DNA of 64,000 nt from Calycina herbarum. Taxonomy: Eukaryota; Ascomycota; Leotiomycetes; Helotiales; Pezizellaceae. A program made the position numbers and the translations under genes. The DNA is taken from positions 1 through 64,000 of the forward strand of contig LLEY01000207.1 in the NCBI GenBank assembly GCA_001414485.1, written 5' to 3'. Under the pieces are notes generated by a model. It ran no database searches. It had not been told where the DNA came from and saw only the letters and a program-made list of their open reading frames with translations. This document shows positions 10,933-22,548 of this stretch, in pieces (position 1 is the first letter of the stretch; the number at the start of each line of letters is the position of its first letter).

Positions 10933-13900
10933 CGATCTGTGCTATGGTGTTCCGTAATACGAGGTATTGCGCAATTAGACTAATCTATTTGGGCAATAAA
11001 TTCTGGATTGCGTAAACCAATAGATGGCCCAAATCGGGTGTCTAATACCGCGATTTTAATCAAATACACTTTTTTCAAAACTCTCTCCACGTTACTCCTA
11101 GCACTTATTTGAGGCTATTCCCACTTTACCTGCCTAATAAAGAATAGTTAAAACTTTTTTAAAACTTAGATATAAGATTAATAGATACCTAGTAGTAATA
11201 TTTAACTTTCTTTATATTTGCTAAGGTTTTAGAAGTATGTCGGTAGGTGAAAAGTGAGTAAAACAAGGTAGGTTAGTTAAAAAGGGGGAGGTTAGGGAGG
11301 CTAGGAGAACAGCACTTCTCTCTTATCTTACTACTAGGAGTTATTCTATATAGTTAACTAGATATCTCTTTCTTTTTCTTAAAGAACTAAAGTATTTTAA
11401 CCTTATATTTCTATCCTATCTTTACCCTTCTTTTACCCTACTATTATAGACGTTAACAACCCTTACTCTTTACCTTAAAAGGTCCGGTTCACCCCTCTAT
11501 TCCCCCCTAAGGGCTCTGAACCGCTAAATATCACCCCTTTTAGTACTTTAGCTAAGTAGGAATTTCATAACTACCTTAAAGCCTCTCCTAATAAGAGATA
11601 TCTCACTTCTTATAAGCGATTTAAGTACTATAATTGACTATAAAACCTAAAGTAAGTAGTCTCTTAAGGTCTCTCGATAGTAGAAAGAGTAAGGTAATCT
11701 ATAGTAAAGTTTAAAGCTCTTAACAAGTATATACTTAATAATAACTAAGTATATCGTTAACCTAAATTAGTTTATAGAACGGATTACCTAAAGAGATACG
11801 TAGTTTATACCTATAACGCCTTTAATCTTATTACTAGAGTATATCGTAGACTAAAGCATGCTAGTAAGTGCCTAACTCTACTTATTCTTATTTAATTAAC
11901 TAATAAACTTAGGTATAAATAAGACTTATATACGCTGTATAGAGTTATATTACAGGATCTTATAGAAAGACGTAGAGTTTATTCTTAAGAGGTGTATATA
12001 CTGTGCTCTTATAAGGGCTTCTCGTAAACCGACCATTATCTAGCTAATCACCTCACGCTGTTACCTTAATAGAGTCTATATAGATCTTATGGACTTTGTT
12101 ACGGCGCTGGTCCGTAACACGTGATTCTCGGTCCTACACGTGACCGTCAGAGCCGCAACGCTTGGACGGATTTATGACGAGATTAAAGGCTCTTTACAGT
12201 TAGCAGGAATACCCCTTTTTCGTAGGGTATATATTCCGCATTCCCTCGTTCTTAGAACTGTAGCTTTAAATTCTCGAATATACACATATATACTCTTGTG
12301 CCTTTGCCTTCAGATATGGAACGTGACAGACTTTACTTCTCAACCTGATCCACCCTTCTTCTCTAGATGTGACGAATTATAGAGCTTTAAGTGGATCCTC
12401 CAGATCAAAGATCACTTCTTAAGGTACGTGTGGCTATACGCTCTAAAGAATAAGGAGAGTGAGACTATTACCGAGGCTATTAGTATGTTCTTACCTTACT
12501 TTAACTTAATAAAAACTAATCATTTTATAGCCTACTAGATCTTAAACAACGGTTCCCCTTGTAAATTCTATTACGACAACGGTACTAAGTTTAAGGGAGA
12601 GCTTATAGTACTATACGAGTTACGAAATCCACCTATTACGTAGATTCGTGGTCGTGCCTATCACCCTTAAACCTAGGAGAGTATAGAGAAAGCAAATAGC
12701 ATATTTAAAGCTTATCTCTCTACGTTCTATATAGACTGAGCCGGCAGCCTCTAAGAGTGGGTTTTACTACTTCTGTAACGGCACGAAACAGACAATACTA
12801 TGAAAGAGGCATATGGAAGTGCGTTCCGTAGAATAACATGCTTGGATACTAGGCTCTAAACACGAAGGAAAAGATCAAATTGACCTTTCCCGATACTAAG
12901 GGTAAGGGCATCTATATACAAAAGGGTTCGGACAATAACAATAGACTCGGAGGTCCGAACCGGACATTCCGATACTCGAATACGTAATCCTTACATTCCA
13001 CTTAACCCTTGGCATTCCTATACCCTGAACCGTATCCTATCTGGTACGTACACAACCTTGGCAACTCTTATTCTTGATGGCGGGCCATCACAACTTCTAG
13101 AACTTTAAGAAGTTATTAACCTTATACCTACTGCTGTACTTCTAGCTTACGTTACTCCCTTTAAGGCCTGGTTTGGTAGAAAGCCTCACTGGCTTTCTAG
13201 TGCTTAGCCTATGTATGTATATCTTACCCTTCTTTTTACCTCTCTTTTACTAACTTCTTAGTAGGCTAGAAGAAGAAGAAGTATTAGATGCTAATGTAGC
13301 TCTAGAGACTAAAGCTCTAATACTTTCTAAGATAGAGAAACGAGTTTCTATAAAGAATAAATAAGCAAGAGAGAGAATGCTAGTAAAAAACACTCTTAAA
13401 GCAGCTAAAGTTTTTATAAAAGGAGCTATAGTTACACTTCTTATCCCCTTATAACTTCGGCTAAAGACTGAACTAATACGTATGTTCTGCTGAGTTAACG
13501 ATCATTATCCTAGCGGCTACTAATTAATGTACGAGCATAGACTTTTAAGTAGGAGATATCAGTACCACGAGCTTAATAGGGAAAATCTCTAACCCCCCCA
13601 GCGTATATCCCTCTTTATAAGATCTAATGTATAAAAGCAGCCTAAGGTTAAGCTAGGCGTGGCGTGGCAACTGACCAATGGGCGTGGAGCACTCTCTGGG
13701 ATGTAAAGAGCAGGGCGTAAGCGAAAGGGGGCGAGAATAAGTGATAATGAGCCTATTGAAGTGATTATAAGTGATGGAGAGGCTGAAGAGGCGGAAGAAG
13801 TAGCTAGAGTAAAGAGAGTAAAGAAGACAGTACGTGCGCCTCCTCAAAAGAAGCTAGCTAAAAAGGGGGGTAGAGGGGGGGCAAGACCAGGGGCTGGTCG

Positions 13901-14105
13901 TAAGCCGAAAAAGTAAGCTGGGAATAGCTTCATTTTTGTATTTAGGAGTTTAAATTTACTATATTTTTCTTAGTCTAATTGGGCAATTAGACTAGTAAAA
14001 ATAATCGCGGAATTACTTAGTCTATTATCCAAATAGATGGAAATTGCGCAAATAGACGTCTATTTGCGCAATACCTCGTATTGCGGAACACTATAGAACA
14101 GATCG
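10933..14105 (+). mobile_element. RIP-decayed Ginger-like integrase DNA transposon with inverted ends
   Basis: The ends form a 42-bp inverted pair (10933-10974 and 14064-14105) with 39 matches, sharing CGATCTGT and TGTTCCG..AATACGAGG. Shorter termini at TGTTCC (10948-14090) would leave flanks CTATGG/CTATAG, a possible 6-bp duplication. Inside, the plus strand translates to a retroviral-type integrase broken by stops: VYIDLMDF (Asp codon 12083), YYDNGTKFKGEL (Asp 12575), then YHP-stop-T-stop-ESIEKANSIFKAYL (Glu 12686), so the catalytic D,D-36-E set is complete. A post-core segment near 13370-13560 and a C-terminal basic motif GARPGAGRKPKK (about 13880-13915) follow. No gag, protease or reverse transcriptase is visible. 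Stops fall where CAA, CAG or TGG are expected, as RIP would produce. The body is strongly AT-rich. Confidence 0.6.
12097..12328. mobile_element. Solo LTR nested in the integrase element
   Basis: A 232-bp block begins TGTTACGGCG and ends ACGTGACA, the TG...CA ends of an LTR, and is flanked by a perfect 5-bp direct repeat GACTT (12092-12096 and 12329-12333). Removing it and one GACTT restores the host reading frame through ATG GAC TTT ACT TCT CAA CCT GAT after the first catalytic Asp. It carries a TATATATT-like box near 12230. It is less AT-rich than the surrounding element, suggesting insertion after the host was mutated. No full-length copy lies in the window. Confidence 0.75.
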
Positions 14106-15105
14106 CAACCTCTTCGAAATAAAGCTGCTAAGACTGATCTGTAGCTGTATCAGCCGAAACACCTCAGCTGTACAGTTTCATCTCAAGTCACGGCTTGGGC
14201 ACTGCGGAAGCCGGCACATGGAAAGAAAACACCAACACGGGCTCATAATTTATCTAAAGACTGGTGGTCTATATATGAGGAGTAATATAAATTCTGGCTC
14301 TAGTAGGAAATCCGCTCAAGTCGTTTCGAGTTGTTGACGTTTAAAAGGGTTTGAAACAGGAAGTATTTCTTTTTCTTGGGTCTATCAACAAATGTAGAGA
14401 GCTCTCGTTATTTTGCCTGACACAACTAGATAGTATATTATGCCAACACACTGAACCAGATGGTAAGTTTCAACTCAAGAGATGAAGTAAGCAGAACTTT
14501 CAACAACTTACTCACACACTCGTGGCATATAACAAAATATGGCAAATGTTTGACATGGAGCATCTTGAAAACAAAACACCATCTCAACTTAACCTTACCG
14601 GTTGTAGCAAGCAATGGGCCACACTATCTAAATATTCCTGCTTTACCAAACATAGCTAAAATCACATCACAGCCACCTGCAAAGCTGGTTTCTTTAAAGA
14701 TTAGGCTTTAGTGAACTCGACCTAAAGGTAAGCATGATATCTCATCTTGGGTCACCTAAATTCTCCGCCGCCTTACCACACCCCTCGGCTCCATACAATA
14801 TCTACCCCCTCTCTACTTAAATCCTTAGACTCAAAGCCTAAATAACGCACCACCTTGCAATTCATTTGTTCAATCTAATACTCACAGGTCCTCGTAGCTT
14901 ACTGAGTAGGTGGTTGATTCACACCAAAGGTGAGGGAGCTCACGGTGCTGCGCATCAAGCTAGGAAAACTAGCTCAGAATTAAGAGACACTAAATTATAA
15001 AAGTTCCAGTTTAGATTCTGGAGGGCTTTTCTCATCATGTGGGCTCGTCAAACGCGGCGAGTTTGATTTTTTGCACAAGGCGGAGGAGGCTGGTGTATAA
15101 ATCTT
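14106..15105. other. Intergenic, nothing recognised
   Basis: No domain-like frame or splice-consistent gene is visible. An 83-codon plus-strand frame at 14460-14711 has no recognisable content. Confidence 0.45.
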
Positions 15106-15113
15106 TAAGCGAG

Positions 15114-15572
15114 CAGTGTGAGAAATGAGTAGAGTAGAGTAGAGTAGTGGCTACTACTCTACTCTACTCAGTAGTACTCTAAGTAACTCTGAGTACTACT
15201 TAAGTAGTACGGGCCGACTCGGGCGTGGCGGGGCCGGTGCTCGGAGTGGTATCAGAAGGTTGACAGGGAGCTAGCCTTATTTTGAGGAAGAGACCGAAGA
15301 GTGAAAGAAAAAAAAGAGAGCAGGAGAAGGAGTCTAAAGAGGTAGATTTTAAGCTTAATACTTTATTATTAATTAGGAAGTAGTCTTTTATCTTATATAT
15401 CTCTCAGAAATATAGTCTATTTACTTATATACTTACTACTTAGAGTACTACTTGAGTAGTCTTAAGTAGCTACTCTACTCTACTCAATAGAGTCGCTAGT
15501 CAAACTCTACTCTACTCTAATTAGACTACTCAGACTACTACTTGAGTAGTTGAGTATTTTGTACTCATGCTG
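15114..15572. mobile_element. hAT-type MITE (459 bp) with 8-bp target duplication
   Basis: The element starts CAGTGTGAG and ends CTCATGCTG, so both ends begin CAG..TGAG when read inward. It is flanked by perfect 8-bp direct repeats TAAGCGAG (15106-15113 and 15573-15580), the duplication size of hAT transposons. Both subterminal regions are packed with GAGTA/TACTC repeats (about 15127-15210 and 15425-15560), as expected for transposase-binding sites. It has no open frame and would need a transposase supplied elsewhere. Confidence 0.75.
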
Positions 15573-15689
15573 TAAGCGAGCAACTTGCCATGTTGTGACT
15601 GGATGACGCGAAAACGCGAGTACGTGCAGGGGGAGCCAACAAATAAATCTTGCTTAATCACCCACATAGTTTTATTTTACAACGCGCAA

Positions 15690-17440
15690 CATCCAAGCTA
15701 TACAAGGACCGTCATTGAAAAGGTGGCTAGAGTCAAGCCAAGCACACCATCACGCGCTGTCCAGGAATGTATGAACCAGGCAATAGGAACTCTCTACTGG
15801 TCTGTTCAGAATGGAGGTCTGGAATATGGGCGGTGGAGAGATCTCCTAGTAAATCTTCCAGGTTCTTCGACAATCCGTCGTTCCTGTCGTGAAATTTTTG
15901 TTAACTCTCCCACAGAGACTACACAATACTTTCATCAAAGCTGAACTTGAAATACTCATTCCAGTAGCGGAATTCAAAGGCCTTCCCAAGCACCAGAAAG
16001 GGTTCCGGCTCCTTCAGCTTGAAGAGATCTTTGCTACCAAATTTATCGCACATTGTCGCGACGGGGGCTGGGATCAGAAGTGGTGTTAGGAAGTCGTTGG
16101 GAATGATGAGGTTTGGATACATGTCCAGGAGATGGCACTGTGGCATGTTAGGGCTGCTATTTGTTCGCTTGAATATGAGGTGGGATTGGCGAGTATACCG
16201 ATAGTAGATTCCTCTGGGGGTGAGAAAGTGACTGAGGGATGAGGAGATGGTTTGCTTAAAACAGGCTTTGGGTGATTTAGGTGGATACCTGCTAAAAGGA
16301 AGGAATGTCTGGTGTAGGATTATGTTTAGGGGAGTTGTCTGAGAAAACCTTCACCCCTAGCCAGTTCGAGTATGAGAAGTATTAGTTTGAAGTTTTTCGG
16401 GTACGAGGATGCTAAATATTAGTCTTGTAGTACCGTTATGTTGCGTTTTTCTGGACAGTTTGTGAAGCTGGTTCTTAGTATGCTGATCGATTTTCAGTAC
16501 CTCCTTCTAGTCATTTTCAGAATCTATAGCATTGTTGAAACACAAAACTGCGATGGAAAGGAGGGATTCGGCAACATCTGCTTTTTCGCCTTCCACGGGG
16601 TACAATTCAACTACACCCCACGGGACCGTCTTTGGGGAGATGAATGCCTTACAAAGAGAGGCTTCAGGACTTCCAGAGATCATGAGTAGATAAGGACCAT
16701 CTGTTACCTAGGTAGTTCATAGAAACACAGGTGTGTCAAGGAAGGAAGGAACTACCCACGCCAACACCCCAAAGAGAGGTTTCTTCACTTCATCCCACAT
16801 ATTTTCCAAGAAGAAAGAACGACCAAGACTAATTACCTGACTCAGAGAGTCTTGACGGGAGAGTCCTTGAGGAAGATCGGCAACTGAGGTTCCAATTTCT
16901 TAATCGCGCGCTTCCTGGGTTGCTACATCAGAACGGCAATTCTTGCCGCGTCAGTTTCGTAGGAAAGGAAGGAACCATCACTATCATTACGTAGGCCTAT
17001 CACCCTGCCTACCTCAGGTTTTGAAAACCCTCGTTTTCCCTTTTCCCTCTCTTCCTTTTCCTCTCATACCGTTCATCTCCATCACACACCCTCTCCAGGT
17101 GTAAAATGTCGAGCAAGATCCTATATCAATACACGAACATGTTGAGATGTACAGACTCTTCCTCGGTGCCTCACATGTACACTGTGGCATATGTTGGGTT
17201 CTTTTCCATCTTTTATGAGTTTGTAACATTTTCAGAGCATGGCCGAGAATGGATCTCTTTTGGGATTCGGAGAGCATGCACGTCGGAGGGATCACATAGT
17301 AAACAACTACTGGTTCTTCCCAATCGCTCACGCTAACCTTTGGGTGGATATCCGCAGGATTGTCGTCAATGTTGACATGGACATCGCTCGGAAATATATT
17401 CAAAGTGTTACGTGCATTGGTACTCGCCGTCTTCAATTTA
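15690..17440 (-). pseudogene. Decayed protein-coding gene with many in-frame stops
   Basis: From about 16930 down to 15700 one minus-strand frame keeps protein-like composition over more than 400 codons, interrupted by roughly ten TAG/TAA/TGA codons. Readable stretches include KKPLFGVLAWVVPSFLD (about 16785), VTDGPYLLMISGSPEASLC, TVPWGVVELYPVEGEKADV (about 16615), LTPLLIPAPVATMCDKFGS (about 16080) and EPEPFLVLGKAFEFRYWNEY. A neighbouring frame upstream (16840-16985) reads SYETDAARIAVLM and KKLEPQLPIFLKDSP, and 17260-17340 reads HPKVSVSDWEEPVVVYYVI, so the original probably had several exons. Most stops could derive from CAG, CAA, CGA or TGG by C-to-T/G-to-A change, the RIP pattern. I do not recognise the family. 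An unresolved multi-exon gene is an alternative for parts of it. Confidence 0.42.
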
Positions 17441-17834
17441 TGGGTGGCCTTTTAAATATCAACAGATATTGCACAGTAACAATATCCAGCAACCAAGGGC
17501 GTGGGAATTAAGGTAGTACAGCGAAATTGATTGGTCCATAAACATCAACAAAAACAAATGTCCCCCCTGAATATTGCCAGCCGAATGAGGAAATAGTTGA
17601 GATGGCCAATCAGAACGATCCTCCCACGCGATAGAATAATTTCACGAAATGAATAGGAGGTACGAGCGTTTTCAAATGTCTAAGTTCAGTTCTTTAAAGA
17701 CCTCGTTCAATTCCATATTCCTTGAAAACAATTATCAAGTCATGAGCATCTCCTAAGCTTTCTCAAGCAAATAGTTGCAATCGACCAGTCTAAAGCCAAA
17801 ACACACCCTTTTTTTTAAATACAACCTCCCTCTA

Positions 17835-19209
17835 ATGATGGCTTTAATTCATCCCCTACTTTATCTGGTCCTTCAAAAATTCTTGACAGCTTCTCTTTTG
17901 GCCTTCACGTCTCCGGACTCTATTTTTCGTCCAGCATTCTTTCCAGTAGTACTTATTGGCAATTATTACCTCTTTTCTACCTATGATTTATACATCCCTC
18001 GCTCGGCATGGGTTGCATTCGTTTCTGGTGAAATATTGACGGGGATATTGGATTATCTTGAAAAGATCTTGATAAGTCAATGGAATTTTGAGCAGAATGG
18101 TCCGAGGATTGGGAATCAGAAGGGAGCTGGAAGTGTACTTGGAGAAGAGAAGCAGACTGAAAACAACAAGGATACCATCAACCCCGATTCCACTTCGCAT
18201 AAGATGGATTCACAACTTTGGAAACGCCTCAAATTCGGAGCTTGGGTCACAATTTCACATCGATACATCGGAACTCCACACCAAGCACGCAACACACCAC
18301 CCTATTCAACTTCAAACCCCCACTACATCCCCAGCAAAGCTGCCTATCTTCTCCGTCGAAGTTCTGTTTTCCTCGCTTGTTACTTGATCACCGATCTCCT
18401 CCTTCTCGGAAGTCAGCCAGAGCTCAATCCCATACTATATGCCGAGAGTAATGTTCCATTATTCCATCGATTTCTCAATCACGAAGTCACTTCACAAGAA
18501 GTGTTCACTCGTGTGACAACAACGATTGGGTTCTGGGTCGGAGCTTCTTTCACGATTCAAGGATTCTACTCGGCTACTGGTTTCCTTGCTGTTGCTTTTG
18601 GGTTCTTCTCTCCGAGAGATCGACGACCGACTTTTGGGTCCTTGGGGGATGCTTATAGTATTCGTCGGTTTTGGGGGTAAGCTTCGGTTCTGTTCTAATT
18701 AAATGTTGAAGCTAACTGAACTTATTAGGATGTCATGGCATCAAATTACTCGCAAGAAGTTCACCACCATCGCGAACTACTTAACGAATTCCGTCATCGC
18801 TTTCTCACATCTTCCCCTCAAGCCCAAATCGATACTACACAAATACATGGAGCTAGTTTTCGTTTTCCTCATCTCTGGTGTATTGCATCAAGCTGTTGAG
18901 GTGACACAAGGACTAGCGTGGAAAGAAAGTGGGGCTGTGAGATTCTTTCTCACAATGGCTTTTGGAATCATGTTGGAAGATTTTATAAAATGGGTATGGA
19001 AGTCACTTATTCAAACATCGGTCAAGTCGGATGGAACGAAGACGAAAGATCAGGTAAGCTGTTGGCAGAAAACTATAGGGTATATTTGGGTGGTGCTTTA
19101 CTTTTCTTGGGCTAGTCCTGTGTGGATGTATCCGGTTCTCAGACGCAATGACGGGGGAGTGGAGAGTAATCCTTTGCCATTCAGCTTTGTTGGGTTTTTT
19201 AGAAGTTGA
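17835..19209 (+). CDS. MBOAT wax-synthase-like O-acyltransferase, 2 exons, 440 aa
   Basis: Exons 17835-18676 and 18729-19209 join through a 52-bp intron (GTAAGC...TAG). The protein begins MMALIHPLLYLVLQKFLTA; the reading frame is open upstream to 17775 but the first ATG is 17835. It has about eight hydrophobic segments. Family marks are the IGTPHQARNTP element in exon 1, the SIRRFWG-MSWHQ junction sequence created exactly by the splice, and GVLHQAVEV with the invariant MBOAT histidine at about residue 334. Fungal members acylate secondary metabolites such as terpenoids or make wax esters in the ER. No terpene or polyketide synthase lies nearby, so the substrate is unknown. It sits next to the transposon island. 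Confidence 0.82.
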
Positions 19210-19642
19210 AGATGGCGATTTGACCATGGAAGAGTAACTGGAGGGTTGTACTATTAGTCTCGCGAGTATTTTTGGCAATCTCATTCTATCAAGTAGGGGA
19301 GATTAATTGTGGATGGACTTTTTACGCATACAGCCTAGCCAGACGGTGTTTTGAGGGAGAGTGTTTTGATCAGTGAACCTACCAGGCCGTTAAATGAAAG
19401 TTATTATAAAATTATAGTTCCTCACACTCTGCTTGAAGGCTACTTAAGCTCCCATGGGCAGAAGAAGTAATGCTTTTATGTGGAAGTCACTTATATTAAA
19501 GACTCAATCTCTTCAACCAGTAACCCCATTGGTAGCCTCAACCCGCTCCTATAAGCCCCGCCTTTTTCCAAATTATCCCTAATTCCTCCAGTTCTCATTA
19601 CACCCCTCTCGAGTCCCACCAACTAACTACCCCAAGATTTAA

Positions 19643-20345
19643 TCATCTTTTAAAATTGCCAAGTAACACCTTTGCACTCAGGGGGATTTGAGGTGACCTT
19701 CTCAACCCGGGCCTACTTTTTGCTTTCGAAGAGCGGGTTGTTGTTTTTGGATAACCGCTTTTTCTTTTTGAATAACCTCTCCCAGGTTTCTGATAGTGAT
19801 CCGTTGCTTTAGTATCGTGTTCTCTTGTTAGTCGTTCATGATACAAAGGTTGAGATTCTGGTCCTTTTGTTCAACGGTGAGATTCTGCTTCATCTGCTTA
19901 TACTCCTCACACATCCTATAAGAAGTTCGTTGGTATTTTGGGCAATTGTTCGATGGATTATTTATTTTTTCAACCAGGATGCTTCGCAGTGTCCAGTATA
20001 AGGGTCACTCTCCAAGATTGTTTAAATAACTCGCATTTCGGGCATAGTGATCCAACGAGCGAGGGAGTGGTTCTGGAAAGCAACATTCTGCAAGTATGCA
20101 GCAGATGTGACGAGTTCATTCTCGGGTTTTTTGGTGCATCGAGCAAGCGGATGACTTTGAGAAAGGAGATTCTGCAAATTTTCGGCAGCCGTGATGAGTT
20201 CCTTTCCTTGGTAGGGATTGTCGTTCTCTTTCAGTGCATTTGTAATAGTACCGTGTTCCATTTGTAATGATGTTGTTAGGTTGTTTGCTAGGGTGCAAAA
20301 ACTCAAAGGTGGATATTTTAGAAGTAAACTGTAGCTATAGTTCAC
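19643..20345 (-). pseudogene. Coiled-coil-like coding remnant
   Basis: Minus-strand frames contain two related segments, KELITAAENLQNLLSQSHPLARC and NELVTSAAYLQNVAFQ with NHSLARW, spaced 29 residues apart, followed in another frame by Gln/Lys-rich, heptad-like text (EEYKQMKQNLTVEQ, EVIQKEKAVIQKQQPALRKQ). Stops and at least one frame change separate these pieces. It looks like a decayed coiled-coil gene; no family is recognised. Confidence 0.28.
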
Positions 20346-21990
20346 GGAAGGGCTGTTAAAGTTTCTTTATACATCTGCGGTCAAAGTTTACTCATTGATG
20401 TGTGAGAAAAAAACTGGGACCCTGAGAGTTGCAAAAGTAAAGTGAAGCCTGAACGAGAGAAAAGGGCAATACCTCACTTGACTTACAGCAAAGCAATGAA
20501 GCAGGGAAGTTATTGAAACGTCCAGTAATAAAAGAAAAAGTAATTATGTGTATTGAATATATAACAGTACTGCCTACTACTTATGGAAGTTTCACCTTCT
20601 TTTTTGTCAAATTTTGACTCGCACAAGAGCTCGAAGGGGAAAGAAGATAGCTATAGTTTTATACTCATTGCCATTTGTGATTTACTATTTTAAAATTGCT
20701 TTTTTCACAACACACTTAAATCTGAGAAGTGAGTTCGTAGCCTGTTTCCCTCTTCTCTTCGCTTAATGTGTAGTAGCAGGGGAAGTGGCTATCATATGCT
20801 GATCATGTGCTAGCTGCAACAATTTGAAGAATGGTATCTCGTTATCTTACGGTTCATGCGGCAGTCTACGGAGAGGAAACTTGACTTAGTGGTAAATCTT
20901 GAACGATATCTGTGTGGGTTTATTTTAGAAGTCAATGTAATAGGTTCCAACTCCGTGCATTGAACAAGTAGTGCTAGTTGAGGTTAAATTTAGCGATTGG
21001 ATACCAACTCATAAATTCCATACTTTGGGTAGTGTTGAGCTTTACCCATCCCAAGATCCAGCAGGTCGCCCACTAAGGGGCGAGGGTGTATATGGCGGTT
21101 ATGCACTTTGACTTCGGTTGTCAATTCTAGAAAGTAACTCCTACCACGTGCTGTGCAAATTGATTTAAAACACCAAGTCATTTTCGAGATTTCCTAGTAC
21201 AAGGTACTGAAAGAATAGCTATAATCACTGGCGTGGGGGGCTGAACTATTACTATCGCGAATATCTTAATATATCACATGGTTGCTTACAGAAGTAGTGA
21301 AGATGGGGAATGGGAATTTGTTTATATGAAAGTGTCTCATATTATGAACTAGACTCTTGGGCTAGCAATCTCTACGCCATTTCACAAGCCCCTTCCCTAA
21401 ATATTCCGGCTTCTATTCCACTTTAGGCAACACCTAGTCCTTTCTTTCCCGAACTGCCTATTAGCCGTACGATGTGCCTACCAAGTTATAAACCTGACGG
21501 ACTCAGCTCACGTGGGAAATCACAACTGAAGAAATAAAAACAATAACGCAGCATTCTGAAATCACAGCCCGTAATTAAAGAGTGATCACAACGTCTTTAA
21601 GAAGCAAGATTTGAAGCGAAGTGATTGTCGTGAGTATTATTACAAACCTCTGTACCGGAGCATATTTAATTTGATAAAAAGATTCGAGTACATCTCTTCT
21701 ATGATATTCTTTTCATGATGGGTATTTACATTTTGAAATATCTATTTCTAGAAGAATTGGAGTTGATTTTCACAAGAATATTCATTGAGAATTGTTAAAT
21801 ACATTGTTAAGAGAGAAAACAACTCGAAGAGACTTCACGAGAGCTATCTAAGGACCAAGTCTTATAATCATAAGTATAATGAATTAGGAGTTATTTAATT
21901 AAGTGGAAGGTTGGTCGTGTCGAAGATGGCCAGAGGTACAACAGTTCAGGAAGAAGGAACCAGGTATACAATATTAATGAGTTTATTTAC
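20346..21990. other. Intergenic, nothing recognised
   Basis: Sixteen hundred bases of moderately AT-rich DNA with only short chance frames. I see no repeat structure, tRNA-like fold or domain. Confidence 0.45.
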
Positions 21991-22548
21991 TCAACAGAAC
22001 GCCTTAAATCTCCCATCCGGAAACAACGTCTTCCTATTGATCCCGGCACAGTGAGCACAAGCACGATGCGAACAACATCGGCAACCCACAGGCTTGCCAC
22101 GATAACCAAGGAAAGACCCAGGAACGGTCAACCCGTCTTTGACAGTACAAGTCTCAATCTCGTTTTCCTCCATACAAATGCAGCACAACCAATTGACCCA
22201 ACATGACTCGATAGTATCACCATCCTCGACTTTGACACGTAGCTCTCCGACTTCTTGCCATTTGCGGTCTATCTTCCTATCCCAGTCCGAGTCAGAGTCG
22301 CCGTTTGAGATACTACAACAACTTGAGAACTCAAGGCGGGAGGTCCAAATCCTTGTGACAGTTAAGGGGAGTTCCTGCTCAGTAGTTTCGGTGGGTGCTA
22401 TATTTGAGACTTCTTCGGTAGTAGCATTTTCCTGCACGAGGTTTTCAGTCTCTGGCTTTGAGACTTCTCCAGAGTTTTTTCCATCCGTTCGTTTTGTGTT
22501 GAATTCTTTAGCGGCGTTGAACAAACGCTGGCTAAGATTAATCATCAT
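21991..22548 (-). CDS. Hypothetical protein with C-terminal Cys/His cluster, 185 aa
   Basis: Single-exon frame starting MMINLSQRLFNAAKEFN at 22548. The first half is hydrophilic and Glu/Thr-rich (NLVQENATTEEVSN). The second half is dense in cysteine: SSCCSISN, NWLCCICMEENEIETC, GCRCCSHRACAHCAGI, an arrangement (CxxC...C...CxC..H..C..C) that could fold around zinc in a RING- or treble-clef-like manner. It has no signal peptide, so it is probably intracellular. I do not recognise a named domain. The frame ends 19 residues after the cluster at GRFKAFC. Confidence 0.6.
   Translation of the reverse strand: MMINLSQRLFNAAKEFNTKRTDGKNSGEVSKPETENLVQENATTEEVSNIAPTETTEQELPLTVTRIWTSRLEFSSCCSISNGDSDSDWDRKIDRKWQEVGELRVKVEDGDTIESCWVNWLCCICMEENEIETCTVKDGLTVPGSFLGYRGKPVGCRCCSHRACAHCAGINRKTLFPDGRFKAFC

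Noticed and set aside
14905..14935. Possible tRNA T-arm (GGTTGATTCACACC)
   Set aside because: No matching acceptor, D or anticodon arms around it on either strand.
15585..15944. 119-codon plus-strand frame
   Set aside because: Overlaps the better supported minus-strand decayed gene and looks like its antisense shadow.
17239..17511. 90-codon plus-strand frame
   Set aside because: Opposite to minus-strand text (HPKVSVSDWEEPVVVYYVI) that fits the neighbouring relic better.
19938..20267. 109-codon plus-strand frame
   Set aside because: Lies antisense to the coiled-coil-like remnant and has no recognisable domain.
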